From positions 27,454 to 91,453 of the forward strand of contig JAJEIQ010000049.1 in NCBI GenBank assembly GCA_022827905.1: 64,000 bases of DNA, in the 5' to 3' direction. The notes under the pieces were generated by a model, which ran no database searches, was not told the origin of the DNA, and was given only the letters and a program-made list of their open reading frames with translations. A program made the position numbers and the translations under genes. Source of the stretch: Pseudomonadales bacterium (GTDB taxonomy: Bacteria; Pseudomonadota; Gammaproteobacteria; Pseudomonadales; Azotimanducaceae). Positions 10,405 through 19,942 of the stretch are shown here, in pieces (the stretch's first letter is position 1; each line of letters begins with the position of its first letter).

Positions 10405-11439
10405 TCACCCCACCAGCTCCGGCAGGATCGTTTCGTTGAAAAGTGCGTCCTGCACATCGAAGTGCAGCATCTCCACGCCCAGTGCGCGGTAGGCTTCCAA
10501 TCGCTCGTACACGGTGTCGGGGCTGCCGATGAGCCTGGCCGCGTAGCCTTCGTTGGTGTCGAGCAAACTCAGGTCCTCATCGGAGGCCCACATGCCCTCT
10601 GCGCCATCGGTGGCGGCGCGGCGGCGCTCGGCCAGGCTGCGGTCGATCGCCCCAATGCGCGCTTGAATCTCAGTCCAGGCTTCGGCGTCGGTGCGGCGTA
10701 CCAGCGGGGCGGCGTAGAGCGCGAACCGGACCCGGCATCCTGTTGATCGGCAGGCCTGTCGGACCCGTTCGATGATGCCCTCGATCCGTTCCAGCGAGCC
10801 GCCGTTCAGAAACATCCAGTCGGAATGTGCGGCCGCCAACGCCACCGCGTCGTTCGACTGTCCACCTTGGAAGACCGTCAGCGGCGCGGTTGGGCGGGGC
10901 TCCAGCTCAAGGTCGCTGGCGCGGTAGAAGCGCCCCTCGTAGGAGAACCGGGGCGATGCCCAGGCCCCGCGCAGCAGGTCGATGAATTCGGCGGAGCGGG
11001 CATAGCGCTCATCGTGGTCAAGAAAGTCGATGCCGTACATGTCGAATTCGCGCTTGTTCCAGCCGCTCGTGACGTTGATGTCCCAGCGGCCGCCGCTGAT
11101 CCAGTCCAGGGTCGCCCCCCACTTGGCGATTGCCCCTGGATGGAAGAAGCCGGGATGAACGGCGGTGACCAGCCGGATGCGTTCGGTTTGGGCTGCGAAC
11201 AGCGCCGTCATCGCGAGGCAGTCGAGGGATGAGCCTTCAATCTCCAAGCCGCTGCCCCACCAGCGTTGCGCGATGAGCAGGTGCGACAAGCCGAGCCCTT
11301 CGATGCGCGCCAGCATGGGCAGTACGGTGGAGTCGAGGGCGCGTCCGTCCGGAAACCCGCGGCGCCGATTCGCGGAGGCGACCTGTGAGCCGGTGAAAAC
11401 CGTCGGCGCCCAAGTGCAGGTCAGCATTTTGCCAGGCAT
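10405..11439 (-). CDS. LLM-class flavin-dependent oxidoreductase (luciferase-like)
   Basis: This 344-residue luciferase-like monooxygenase/reductase would use FMNH2 or F420-type flavin. The frame is open upstream to 11628, but ATG 11439 follows a strong GGGGGA ribosome site and gives normal family length. Visible features are VTAVHPGFFHPGAIAK, SGGRWDINVTSGW (a hallmark of alkanesulfonate/dimethyl-sulfone type members) and FQGGQSNDAV. The substrate is unknown; SsuD-like sulfonate or related small-molecule oxidation is a guess. It is divergent from the first solute-binding lipoprotein, with about 95 bp shared between them. Confidence 0.85.
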   Translation of the reverse strand: MPGKMLTCTWAPTVFTGSQVASANRRRGFPDGRALDSTVLPMLARIEGLGLSHLLIAQRWWGSGLEIEGSSLDCLAMTALFAAQTERIRLVTAVHPGFFHPGAIAKWGATLDWISGGRWDINVTSGWNKREFDMYGIDFLDHDERYARSAEFIDLLRGAWASPRFSYEGRFYRASDLELEPRPTAPLTVFQGGQSNDAVALAAAHSDWMFLNGGSLERIEGIIERVRQACRSTGCRVRFALYAAPLVRRTDAEAWTEIQARIGAIDRSLAERRRAATDGAEGMWASDEDLSLLDTNEGYAARLIGSPDTVYERLEAYRALGVEMLHFDVQDALFNETILPELVG

Positions 11440-11534
11440 TGGCGGTCCCCCTATAACGAGGCGATGCCTTTCATGGACCGCATATGATCCATGAAAGTAG
11501 AATGCTGTCGAGTCAAATCGGGAGACGAAGGTTG

Positions 11535-12728
11535 ATGAAGGCGCTGAAAGGGCTGCTGCTGGTTTGGTCGCTGGCGTTGACCGGCTGCACGGGCGGCGAT
11601 GACCTACGGGATGCCGGCTCGGCCGCACCCGAAGTGCGTGGCGTCACCGACACCGAGATTGTTCTGGGCAGCTATACGGATCTATCCGGCCCCGTGGCCA
11701 TTTGGGGGGTCGGTGGCACCAATGGCGCGCGCATGCGCTTCGATGAGGCGAACGCCGAAGGGGGCGTGCATGGGCGGTTGATCCGCTTTGTGGTGGAGGA
11801 CACCAACTACCAGTTGCCGAAGGCGATCCAGGCCGCCAACAAGCTCATCAATCGGGACGACATCTTCGCCATGCTGCTGGCGGTGGGCACGCCGATGAAC
11901 AATGCCATCATGCCGCAGCAGTTCGAGGTGGGGGTGCCGAACCTTTTCCCCATCAGCGGTGGGCGGCAGATGGTGGAGCCGTTCCATCCCATGAAGTTCG
12001 CCCAGCGTGGCATCTACTACGATGAGGTCCGCGCCGCAGTGCGCCACTTCGTTGAGAATGAAGGCAAGCAAAACGTCTGCATCATCCACCATGAATCCGA
12101 CTACGGCCAGGAAATCGTAGACGCCGTCGAAGACCAGTTGGCGGCCATGGGCATGGCAGTGGCCGCCCGCACGGCCCACAAGCCGACGGAAAGCGAGTTC
12201 ACGGCCGCCGTGCTGCGGCTGCGGGAGGCCGAGTGCGACATGGTGGCCATGGCCACCGTGCATCGGGACACCATTCTCGTTCTCGACACCGCCCGCAAGA
12301 TGGGTTGGGAGGACGTCGCTTGGGTGGGCAACAACGCAGCCTACGGCCAAGTCATTGCCGATCACGAAAGCGGCCAAGGCTACTACGCCTTCACACACAT
12401 GGCGAAGATCTACCCGGACGAGGAAAAATCGCCCGCCGTGCAGGCTTGGTGGGACCACTATGTGGCTCTCTACGGCGACGAGCCTGGCATAGCGGCCATG
12501 GAAGGCTACCGCGCGGCCGACCTGACGTTGCTGGCGTTGGAGAACGCCGGGCGCGACCTGACGGTCGATGCGCTGCTCAAGAGCGTGGAGGCCATCACGG
12601 ACTACACCGACATCTTCGGCTACCGGGTGTCCTTCTCCCCGGAAAAGCACGGCGGTGTGCGGGAAAGCGTGCTGTCGCAGGTTCAGGACGGTCGGTACGT
12701 GGTGCTGGCGGAGGCGGTGAGTTACTGA
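11535..12728 (+). CDS. Branched-chain-amino-acid-type ABC substrate-binding lipoprotein (copy 1)
   Basis: This 397-residue type I periplasmic binding protein (Peripla_BP_6 family) has a lipoprotein signal ending LALTGC, so it should be anchored in the membrane. I start it at ATG 11535 (MKALKGLLLVW); an upstream in-frame ATG at 11484 would add a charged tail before the signal. The core begins DTEIVLGSYTDLSGP, as in LivK/amide/urea-binding relatives. No permease or ATPase of the Liv type lies nearby, so the partner transporter must be elsewhere. A near-copy follows 53 bp downstream. Confidence 0.9.
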   Translation: MKALKGLLLVWSLALTGCTGGDDLRDAGSAAPEVRGVTDTEIVLGSYTDLSGPVAIWGVGGTNGARMRFDEANAEGGVHGRLIRFVVEDTNYQLPKAIQAANKLINRDDIFAMLLAVGTPMNNAIMPQQFEVGVPNLFPISGGRQMVEPFHPMKFAQRGIYYDEVRAAVRHFVENEGKQNVCIIHHESDYGQEIVDAVEDQLAAMGMAVAARTAHKPTESEFTAAVLRLREAECDMVAMATVHRDTILVLDTARKMGWEDVAWVGNNAAYGQVIADHESGQGYYAFTHMAKIYPDEEKSPAVQAWWDHYVALYGDEPGIAAMEGYRAADLTLLALENAGRDLTVDALLKSVEAITDYTDIFGYRVSFSPEKHGGVRESVLSQVQDGRYVVLAEAVSY

Positions 12729-12781
12729 GCGCCTTTGCTGTTGGTCCACGCATCAGTGTCCTGTCCCGCAAAGAAGTGTGA

Positions 12782-13981
12782 ATGTTCGTGCAGGGCCTGA
12801 AGGGACTCATACTGGGTTCGCTGCTGGGGTTGACGGGCTGCACGGGCGGCGATGACGCCGGAAGGCCCGGCTTGGCTGCTGCCGAAGTTCGCGGCGTCAC
12901 AGACACCGAGATCGTGCTAGGAAGCTACACGGATCTGTCCGGTTCCACCGCCCTGTGGGGAGTGGGCGCCACCAATGGCGCGCGCATGCGCTTCGATCAG
13001 GCGAACGCTGAAGGGGGCGTGCATGGGCGGCTGATCCGCTTTGTGGTGGAGGACACCGCATACCAACTGCCGAAGGCCATCCAGGCTGCAAATAAGCTCA
13101 TCAATCGGGACAACATCTTCGCCATGGTATTGGCCGTCGGCACGCCCATGAACAATGCCATCATGCCGCAGCAGTTTGAGGCGGGGGTGCCGAACCTCTT
13201 TCCCATCAGCGGCGGGAGGCAGATGTTGGAGCCGTTCCACCCGATGAAGTTCACCCAGCGCGGCATCTACTACAACGAGGTTCGCGCCGCAGTGCGCCAC
13301 TTCGTTGAAAACGAAGGTAAGCAAAGGGTCTGCGTCATTCACCACGATTCCGACTATGGCCAGGAAATCGTTGAAGCCGCCGAGGATCAGTTGGGGGCCA
13401 TGGGCCTGCGAGTCATTGCCCGCACGGCCCACAAACCCGCCGAGAGCGAGTTCACCGCCGCGGTGCTACGGCTGCGGGAGGCCAATTGCGACATGGTGGC
13501 CATGGCCACCGTGCATCGGGACACCATTCTCGTTCTCGACACCGCCCGCAAGATGGGCTGGAAGGGTGTCGCTTGGGTGGGCAACAACGCGGCCTATGGC
13601 CAAGTCATTGCCGATCATGAAAGCGGTGAGGACTACTATGCCTTCACGCACATGGCCAAGATCTACCCGGATGATGACAAGTCGCCTGCCGTGCAGGCGT
13701 GGTGGGATCGGTACTTGAAACTCTACGGCAATGAGCCCGGCTTGGCGGCCATGGAAGGCTACCGCGCCGCCGACCTGACGTTGCTGGCGTTGGAGAACGC
13801 CGGGCGCGACCTGACGGTCGATGCGTTGCTCAAGAGCGTGGAGGCCATTACGGACTACACGGACATCTTTGGCTACCGGGTGTCCTTCTCCCCGGAAAAG
13901 CACGGTGGGGTTCGCGAGAGCGTGCTGTCGCAGGTTCGGAACGGCCGGTACGTGGTGCTGGCGGAGGCGGTGAGCCATTGA
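12782..13981 (+). CDS. Branched-chain-amino-acid-type ABC substrate-binding lipoprotein (copy 2)
   Basis: This 399-residue paralogue of the preceding gene has a lipobox at LGLTGC. The two proteins align end to end with scattered substitutions. The last 75 residues are almost identical and differ only near VQDGRY/VRNGRY and the final residue. The upstream part of the mature protein differs more, for example PVAIWGVGG versus STALWGVGA. The tandem arrangement indicates a recent duplication, possibly kept similar by gene conversion, with room for altered ligand specificity. Confidence 0.9.
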   Translation: MFVQGLKGLILGSLLGLTGCTGGDDAGRPGLAAAEVRGVTDTEIVLGSYTDLSGSTALWGVGATNGARMRFDQANAEGGVHGRLIRFVVEDTAYQLPKAIQAANKLINRDNIFAMVLAVGTPMNNAIMPQQFEAGVPNLFPISGGRQMLEPFHPMKFTQRGIYYNEVRAAVRHFVENEGKQRVCVIHHDSDYGQEIVEAAEDQLGAMGLRVIARTAHKPAESEFTAAVLRLREANCDMVAMATVHRDTILVLDTARKMGWKGVAWVGNNAAYGQVIADHESGEDYYAFTHMAKIYPDDDKSPAVQAWWDRYLKLYGNEPGLAAMEGYRAADLTLLALENAGRDLTVDALLKSVEAITDYTDIFGYRVSFSPEKHGGVRESVLSQVRNGRYVVLAEAVSH

Positions 13982-14045
13982 GTTGGCGCGTGGGCGGGAC
14001 GCTTCGGTTACACTTGGCCCTGATCCGTTGGATGGGAGGTGATGC

Positions 14046-15098
14046 GTGAACGAGCCCAACAAAAGCCGCCGGACGTTTCTGCAGCACTTGGCAATGGCGG
14101 GCATCGCCAGCCAGACGCTGCTGCGCACCGGCAGCGTGAAGGCCGCTGCTGCGGAGGCGCAGGGCCAAGTGGAAGGGGGCCTCGGTTGGCCGGACATGGC
14201 CTACCAAACCTTGGGGCGCACCGGGTTTGAGGGCAGCCGGCTGGTGTTCGGCTGCGGCGCATCGCTGGGCCGCCGGCCCAGGGACCGGCTGCTTGGCGCG
14301 GCCTTGGAGGCGGGAGTCAATGTCTTCGATGTCGGCACCGGGCGCTATTACGGCGATGCCGAGCGCAACATGGCGAATTTCCTCGCCAAGGCGCGGGACG
14401 ACATTTTCCTGATCTCCAAGTCCATCGTTTACCTCGACGAGGAGGTTGGCCCCGGCGACTCGATCACGCCCGCTCTTGCCAAGCAGGGCGCCAAAGTGTG
14501 GCTGGAAGTCCTTGAGGAGAGCCTGCGCGATCTCAACGTGGACATGATCGACGCCTACTACCAGATGGGCGCCAACAACACCGACTTGGTCGGCAGCGAA
14601 GAGATGCGCATGGCCTTTGAGCAGGCGCGGGATGCGGGCAAGGTCCGCTTTTGGGGTCTTTCGACCCACCAGAACGCCCAGGCGGTGCTGGAAAAGGCCA
14701 TCGAGACCGGCTGGTACGACTTGGCAATGATCGCCATCACGCCAGCCGGCTGGTACGACTGGGACGGCAAGAGCATCCTGTCCGGCTCGCCCCCGATGAC
14801 CGGGCTTGCGCCGTTGCTTGGGCGGGCGCGGGAGGCGGGCATCGGGCTGATCGGCATGAAGGCGGCGCGCTACCTCGCGGGGCGCAACTTCCTGGGCTGG
14901 GGGGATGAAGACGCCTTTGACGGCCACTATGATGAGCGGTTTCTGGCGGCCAAGCTGACCGCCTTCCAACGCAGCTACGCCTATGTGCTGGAGCACGGCC
15001 TCGATGCGGTGAACGCGGACATCCAGAATTTCCTGCATCTACAGGAGAACTTCACCGCGGCCGCCACTTCGCGCCAGTACTTCGCCAGCACCGCCTGA
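14046..15098 (+). CDS. Tat-exported aldo/keto reductase family protein
   Basis: This 350-residue protein has a twin-arginine signal (KSRRTFLQ near residue 7, then a hydrophobic stretch) followed by an aldo/keto reductase barrel. GTG 14046 follows GGGAGGTGA, a strong ribosome site. Barrel features include YQTLGRTGFEGSRLVFG, NVFDVGTGRYYGDAE (catalytic Asp and Tyr region) and LISKS (Lys). At the position of the usual catalytic His (D-x-Y-Q-L-H in most members) the sequence reads DAYYQMG, so that residue is missing. It may act on an unusual substrate or be non-catalytic. It sits just upstream of larC, with three bases between stop and start. Confidence 0.85.
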   Translation: MNEPNKSRRTFLQHLAMAGIASQTLLRTGSVKAAAAEAQGQVEGGLGWPDMAYQTLGRTGFEGSRLVFGCGASLGRRPRDRLLGAALEAGVNVFDVGTGRYYGDAERNMANFLAKARDDIFLISKSIVYLDEEVGPGDSITPALAKQGAKVWLEVLEESLRDLNVDMIDAYYQMGANNTDLVGSEEMRMAFEQARDAGKVRFWGLSTHQNAQAVLEKAIETGWYDLAMIAITPAGWYDWDGKSILSGSPPMTGLAPLLGRAREAGIGLIGMKAARYLAGRNFLGWGDEDAFDGHYDERFLAAKLTAFQRSYAYVLEHGLDAVNADIQNFLHLQENFTAAATSRQYFASTA

Positions 15099-15101
15099 CG
15101 C

Positions 15102-16313
15102 TTGCGCGCGCTTTACTACCAGTGCAGCGCCGGCATCAGCGGCGATATGCACCTTGGCGCGATGGTGGACTTGGGTGTGCCGGAGGCGACGTTGCGCGAG
15201 GGCTTGGCGAGGCTGCCCTGCGCGGCGGAGTTCAGGGTTGAGTTTGAGCGGGCCAGCAAGCAGGGCATTGTCGGCACTCGGGCGCGCGTTAAGGACCTTG
15301 GCAACCCAAGTGGTGGCCACCGCCCGCACCGGCGCTACAGCGACATCGTTGGATTGATCAAGGACGCTCGGCTGGCGCCGGGCGTCGAGGCCAAGGCGTT
15401 GGCCGTCTTTGAACGCATCGCCGTGGCGGAGGCCAAGATTCACGACATACCCGTGGATCGGGTCCACTTCCACGAGGTGGGCGCAGTGGACTCCATTGTT
15501 GATGTGGTCGGCGCGGCGATCTGCCTCGACGCCCTTGGGGTGGAGCGGGTGTTTTGTGACCGAGTCGAAGTGGGCAGCGGCTTCGTCGATTGCGCCCATG
15601 GCCGCTTGCCGGTGCCCGCGCCGGCGACTCAGGAAATCCTCGCGGGCGTGCCCTGCTCCTACGGCGGGGTTCAAGGCGAGGCGACCACACCCACCGGTGC
15701 AGCCATCTTGAAGATGGCGGTTGATTCCTTTGCGCCGCCGCAAGGTTTTGCGCCTTCGGCGATCGGCTATGGCGTGGGCATGCGCGACTTCGACATTCCC
15801 AATGTGCTGCGGGCCGTGGTCGGCGAGTGTCAAGCGGAGGTGGCGGCCGGCGTGGCGCACCGCAAGATCGAGGCCAACATCGACGACATGAGCCCGGAGG
15901 CCTACGAACCCCTGATCGACCACCTGCTGGCGGCTGGGGCCAGCGATGTTTACGTCACCCCCATCGTCATGAAGAAATCCCGTCCGGCGATCAGCCTGAC
16001 GGTTCTGTGCGAAGCCGAACGGGTGGACGCGCTGGCGGACATGGTGCTCAATCGTTCCACCACCATCGGGCTGCGGGTGTTGCCCTTCGAGAAGCGCGTC
16101 CTCCCCCGCGAAGTCCAAACGGTGGAAACCCGCTTAGGCCCGGTGCGCGTCAAGGTGGTGACCCAGCCGGATGGCCAGCGTCGCTGGAAATCGGAATTCG
16201 AGGACGTGCGGCGCTTGGCCGACGCGGCTGGCCTCGACTACCTGCAAGCCAAGGCGGCGGTGGATCGGGACGTTGCCGAGGCCTTCTCTGATCAGCGCAC
16301 GGCGACGCCGTGA
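15102..16313 (+). CDS. larC: Nickel pincer cofactor biosynthesis protein LarC
   Basis: This 403-residue protein corresponds to full-length LarC (formerly DUF111), the CTP-dependent cyclometallase that inserts nickel into the pyridinium-dithiocarboxylate nucleotide of lactate racemase-type enzymes. It starts at TTG 15102 right after the reductase stop. Features are CSAGISGDMHLGAMVDLG at the start, GGHRPHRRYSDI (histidine-rich segment), VHFHEVGAVDSIVD, TPTGAAIL and NIDDMSPEAYEPL. LarB, LarE and a LarA-type racemase are not in the window, so the partner genes lie elsewhere. Its 3' end overlaps the convergent methyltransferase by 22 bp. Confidence 0.9.
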   Translation: MRALYYQCSAGISGDMHLGAMVDLGVPEATLREGLARLPCAAEFRVEFERASKQGIVGTRARVKDLGNPSGGHRPHRRYSDIVGLIKDARLAPGVEAKALAVFERIAVAEAKIHDIPVDRVHFHEVGAVDSIVDVVGAAICLDALGVERVFCDRVEVGSGFVDCAHGRLPVPAPATQEILAGVPCSYGGVQGEATTPTGAAILKMAVDSFAPPQGFAPSAIGYGVGMRDFDIPNVLRAVVGECQAEVAAGVAHRKIEANIDDMSPEAYEPLIDHLLAAGASDVYVTPIVMKKSRPAISLTVLCEAERVDALADMVLNRSTTIGLRVLPFEKRVLPREVQTVETRLGPVRVKVVTQPDGQRRWKSEFEDVRRLADAAGLDYLQAKAAVDRDVAEAFSDQRTATP

Positions 16314-16900
16314 GTTAGGAACCCGGCCCACTTGGGGCCAGGGACGTAGCCCGTGCGCTTTTCCGCCAAGTCAAAGCCGGCGTCCTCAAGCAGCCGGGCC
16401 GGTTGCCGGGTGAGGTGGCAGCCGCCGCCGATGATCTTCCACACGGGCTCGATGGCCCGCTGCCAGCGCATCACCCGTGGCTCCGGCGCGAGCCCGTGTT
16501 CGATGAAGTAGAAGCGCCCGCCGGGCTTGAGCACCCGCCGCATCTCCCCAAGGGCTTGGCTGACGTCTGGGATGCTGCATAGGGTCCAAGTGCAGACGAT
16601 GCTGTCGAATTGGCCGTCGTCGGCGGGAATGTCCTCTCCGGAGGCTTGGAGGATGCTCACCTCGGCATCGATGGCGGCGGCGCGGCGGCTGGCCATGGTG
16701 GTGAGCTCCGGTGCCGGGTCTAGGCCGGTGACGGTGTTCGCGTCCCGGTAGTGACGTAGGTTGTGGCCGCTGCCGATGCCGATTTCAAGCACGTTGCCCT
16801 CAGCCCTCGGCACGTACTCGGCCCGCAACTCAGTCATGGGCTTCTGCCCGCACGCTATGTCGATGAGCTTGGGGAGAACGTACTTTGCGTATAGGCCCAT
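16292..16900 (-). CDS. Class I SAM-dependent methyltransferase (UbiE/Methyltransf_11 type)
   Basis: This protein has 202 residues from ATG 16900 (MGLYAKYVLPKLID); the upstream open frame is not convincing. Motif I is VLEIGIGSGHNL, the acidic strand is TGLDPAPEL, and the post-motif region reads FDSIVCTWTLCSIPD followed by LKPGGRFYFIEHG. These fit small Methyltransf_11 proteins, which often methylate phospholipids, arsenicals or small molecules; the substrate is not evident. It lies 17 bp downstream of the amidohydrolase and is probably cotranscribed with it. Confidence 0.85.
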   Translation of the reverse strand: MGLYAKYVLPKLIDIACGQKPMTELRAEYVPRAEGNVLEIGIGSGHNLRHYRDANTVTGLDPAPELTTMASRRAAAIDAEVSILQASGEDIPADDGQFDSIVCTWTLCSIPDVSQALGEMRRVLKPGGRFYFIEHGLAPEPRVMRWQRAIEPVWKIIGGGCHLTRQPARLLEDAGFDLAEKRTGYVPGPKWAGFLTHGVAVR

Positions 16901-16917
16901 GGCACGGGTGCTCCGGT

Positions 16918-18630
16918 TCAGTTCAGGGCGGTGGCGGGGCCAGCCTGAGCACCGCGAATCAGGCGCCCAGGCATTGCGCCGGTGGCTTCGCCGTTCTCGA
17001 AGGTCGGCTCCCCGGCCTTGATGGTCATGCGGTATCCGTCGGCCTTCTGCACCAGCCGCTTGCCGCCGGCAGGCAGGTCGTAAACCATCTTCGGCGGCTG
17101 CAGTTGCAGGGCGTCGTAGTCGATCAGGTTGAAGTCGGCCTTGTAGCCGGGCGCCACCAGGCCGCGGTCGTTCAATCCGTACACCTGGGCTGCGTCCTGG
17201 GTGAGCTTGTGGATGACAAACGGCAGCGGCAGGCACGGCCCGCGCCGCCGGTCGCGGCTGAAGTAGCTCAGCATGTAAGTGGGCACGCCGGCATCCACCA
17301 GCACACCGCAGTGGGCGCCGCCGTCGGAGAGGCCGAATACGCTTTGCGGGTGCTCGATAGCCTGCCGCTGGCCCTCTAGGTCGCCCTCGTAAACGCCGAC
17401 CAGGACCAACAGCGGCACGCCGTCGGCCATGCAGTCCATCATCACCTCGACGGGAGAGATGCCCTTGGCCCGTGCCACCGCCGCCACGCTGTCCTCGGGG
17501 CCGGGTTCATAGGTTAGGGCGGCATCGAGGATGTAGATGTGGTCGTGGTCGTTCATAAAGCGCACGGCGTCGGGGTTGCGCGGCAGGATGGGCGTCTCGC
17601 TCAACACCCGTTGGCGGAAATGCGGATCCTTCAGGCGGGTCTTGCGTTCGGCAAGGGGCTGCTCGTGGATTTCCCGATAAGCCGGGAACTGGCGCATGGG
17701 GTTGATGGTGCCCTCCAGTGTCATCAGGATCGAGGCCGGCCGGGCGCCGACTTGGGGCCGCAGCTTGAACCCTTCCGCGTTCAGCTCCTCCGCCAACTGC
17801 CAGACCGGCCCCAGGACGGAGCCCAAACCAGCGCTGACTAGGGGCGTCACGGTGCAGCCGGTGGTGCGGGTGATGTGCTCGATCCAAGCCAGTTCCTCGG
17901 GTTCGTTCAAGCTGTCGGAAACAAACTCCATGGCGCCAAAACCGAGGCCGGCAAAGGCGCTGCCGATGGTGCGCATCTCCTCCCCGGAGGCGCGGGTTCC
18001 GGGCACCAGGTTGCCCGCCTTGTCGATGTGCCCGTAGAAGCGGGAGGTGGTGAAGCCGAGAGCACCGGCCCTGAGGGCGCTGCGGGTGATGCGGCGCATC
18101 TCGGCCATGTCCTGGCTCGTGGCGTCGTCGTAGCAGCGCTCGCCCATTACATAGTGGCGGATGGCGACATGGGGCGCTTGGGTTCCGACGTCCACCGCGT
18201 AAGGGGTATCGATGTGGTCGAGGTATTCGGAGAAGGACTCCCAGCCCCAAGGGATGCCGTCGTGCAGCGCCGTGCCGGGTATGTCCTCGACGCTCTCCAT
18301 CAGTTCGATCAGTTCGCCTTCGGTGCCCGGCCGCACCGGGGCGAAGCCGACCCCGCAATTGCCCATCACGATGGAAGTGACCCCGTGCCAGCAGCTCGGC
18401 GTCACCTGTTTGTCCCAACAGACTTGGCCATCGTAGTGGGTGTGGATGTCCACGAAGCCGGGGGTCAGCAGGTCGCCTTCGGCATCGATGACCCGCTTGG
18501 CCTTGGCTGGACTGCCGGCGGCCGCCGTGACTTCGGTGATCGTGCCGCGGTCGGCGATCACATCGGCGCTGACCGCCTCGGCGCCGGAGCCATCGATGAG
18601 GGTGGCGTTCTTGATGATGAGATCGTGCAT
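16918..18630 (-). CDS. N-acyl-D-amino-acid deacylase family amidohydrolase
   Basis: This 570-residue amidohydrolase has an N-terminal beta-sandwich strand ([13 protein letters not shown]) and then the barrel. The metal ligand motif is DIHTHYDGQ, and [19 protein letters not shown] is diagnostic of the D-aminoacylase group. The C-terminal [15 protein letters not shown] is the usual return to the sandwich. Members cleave N-acyl-D-amino acids or related amides, and many uncultured marine proteobacteria carry close relatives of unknown specificity. It is encoded with the downstream methyltransferase and upstream crotonase on the same strand. Confidence 0.88.
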   Translation of the reverse strand: MHDLIIKNATLIDGSGAEAVSADVIADRGTITEVTAAAGSPAKAKRVIDAEGDLLTPGFVDIHTHYDGQVCWDKQVTPSCWHGVTSIVMGNCGVGFAPVRPGTEGELIELMESVEDIPGTALHDGIPWGWESFSEYLDHIDTPYAVDVGTQAPHVAIRHYVMGERCYDDATSQDMAEMRRITRSALRAGALGFTTSRFYGHIDKAGNLVPGTRASGEEMRTIGSAFAGLGFGAMEFVSDSLNEPEELAWIEHITRTTGCTVTPLVSAGLGSVLGPVWQLAEELNAEGFKLRPQVGARPASILMTLEGTINPMRQFPAYREIHEQPLAERKTRLKDPHFRQRVLSETPILPRNPDAVRFMNDHDHIYILDAALTYEPGPEDSVAAVARAKGISPVEVMMDCMADGVPLLVLVGVYEGDLEGQRQAIEHPQSVFGLSDGGAHCGVLVDAGVPTYMLSYFSRDRRRGPCLPLPFVIHKLTQDAAQVYGLNDRGLVAPGYKADFNLIDYDALQLQPPKMVYDLPAGGKRLVQKADGYRMTIKAGEPTFENGEATGAMPGRLIRGAQAGPATALN

Positions 18631-18668
18631 GGGCCTCGTGTTCCTGAAAGGGACTTGCAGATGGGATC

Positions 18669-19481
18669 TTAGCGAAATGTGAAGTTTGGCGTTCGCTTTT
18701 CGACGAAGGCGCTGATGGCTTCCTTGGCGTCTTCGCTTTGTCCCGAGACGATCAGATGCTGGGCTTCCATCGCCAGCGACTCACGCAGTCCCTGCAGCGC
18801 CCCGCGATTGAGGTTGCGTTTCATCAGGCGCAAGGCGGTGGCGGGGCCGTTGGCGATGCGCTCGGCATAGGCATGGGCGTCCTCACGGAAGCCCGCGGCG
18901 GGAAACACCTTGTTGACCAGCCCCAATCGCAGGCACTCGTCGGCGCCGATGCGTTCGGAGAGGAACATCAGTTCCTTGGCCTTGGCTTGGCCGACCAGGC
19001 GATTGAGGAACCAACTCGATCCATAGTCTCCAGACAGTCCGATGTTGACAAAGGCGGTGACCAGGAAGGCGGTATCGGCGGCTATCCGCAGGTCGCAGGC
19101 CAGCGCGATGGAAAGGCCCGCCCCCGCAGCGGGGCCGGGCAGCGCGGCGATGGTGGGCTTGGCCAATTCGTAGAGGCGCAGGGTCAGCGCCTCCTGCTTG
19201 CGCGTCAGTTCCGCGACCCGCTCGTCCTGAGTGCGTTGGACGGATGTGGTTGCGCTGCCCATTTCGGAGACGTCGCCGCCCGCGCAGAAGGCACTGCCCG
19301 CCCCGGTGATGAGAACGCAGCCCACCGCGGGGTCGGCTTCGAGACGCAGCAGAACTTCGCGCAACGCGGGCGTGAGGATGTCGCCGAGCGCATTGCGCTT
19401 CTCCGGCTTGTTGAGCGTCACCGTCGCCACCCGGTCGCGCAGCTCGCAGAGCAGTTCGTCGGTTCCGGTGTCGATTCGCAT
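18669..19481 (-). CDS. Enoyl-CoA hydratase/isomerase family protein
   Basis: This 270-residue crotonase-fold protein begins MRIDTGTDELLCELRDRV. VTLNKPEKRNALG and GAGSAFCAGGDVSEMG form the CoA/oxyanion-hole region. The second segment, NIGLSGDYGSSWFLNRLVG, has Asp where hydratases carry a catalytic Glu, as in PaaG-like isomerases. An isomerase or ring-modifying role in fatty or aromatic acid breakdown is therefore more likely than classical hydratase activity. It is followed by the amidohydrolase on the same strand. Confidence 0.87.
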   Translation of the reverse strand: MRIDTGTDELLCELRDRVATVTLNKPEKRNALGDILTPALREVLLRLEADPAVGCVLITGAGSAFCAGGDVSEMGSATTSVQRTQDERVAELTRKQEALTLRLYELAKPTIAALPGPAAGAGLSIALACDLRIAADTAFLVTAFVNIGLSGDYGSSWFLNRLVGQAKAKELMFLSERIGADECLRLGLVNKVFPAAGFREDAHAYAERIANGPATALRLMKRNLNRGALQGLRESLAMEAQHLIVSGQSEDAKEAISAFVEKRTPNFTFR

Positions 19482-19499
19482 ATCAAGCTGGCCTTCTGG

Positions 19500-19925
19500 C
19501 TATGGGTTCGATGGGGAGTCCGCAAAAGGATTGACCGCGCGCACCGCGCCGTAGCTCTGTCCGGGGTTCAGATCCTCAGTATAGATAGCATCGCAGCCCA
19601 GAACCCGTGCGGCCGCAATGATGGCGCCATCCCAATAGGAAACCTGAAAGCGGCGGCTGATATCCACGGCATCCAGAAACACATCGGGGGTCAGGGTCTG
19701 AATCCGAAACAGCAGAATCGGCTCCAGGAAGCGCAATGCCCCGTCGCTTGAGAGGCGTTTGGTCCGTGTAGGACGGGTGGCTTGGAAGTAGAATTCCTGC
19801 AGCACCTGAACCGATACGGCAAGTTCTGGCTCGCTTAGAACGTCCCGAGCCCGCTTGCGTTTGTGAGCCTCGGCCGGATCGTCGCTGACGGCATACAGCA
19901 GCACGTTAGTGTCAACAAAGCGCAT
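19500..19925 (-). CDS. PIN-domain ribonuclease toxin (VapC-like)
   Basis: This 141-residue PIN protein has the first acidic residue in MRFVDTNVLLYAVS, a central QVLQEFYFQATR with a conserved Glu, and a C-terminal YWDGAIIAAARVLGC with the second acidic centre, then YTEDLNPGQ. These are the metal-binding acids of VapC-type endoribonucleases. The gene follows the RHH-like antitoxin gene by 17 bp on the same strand, giving the usual antitoxin-first order. Confidence 0.87.
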   Translation of the reverse strand: MRFVDTNVLLYAVSDDPAEAHKRKRARDVLSEPELAVSVQVLQEFYFQATRPTRTKRLSSDGALRFLEPILLFRIQTLTPDVFLDAVDISRRFQVSYWDGAIIAAARVLGCDAIYTEDLNPGQSYGAVRAVNPFADSPSNP

Positions 19926-19942
19926 GATTCACAGCGTAGCGT

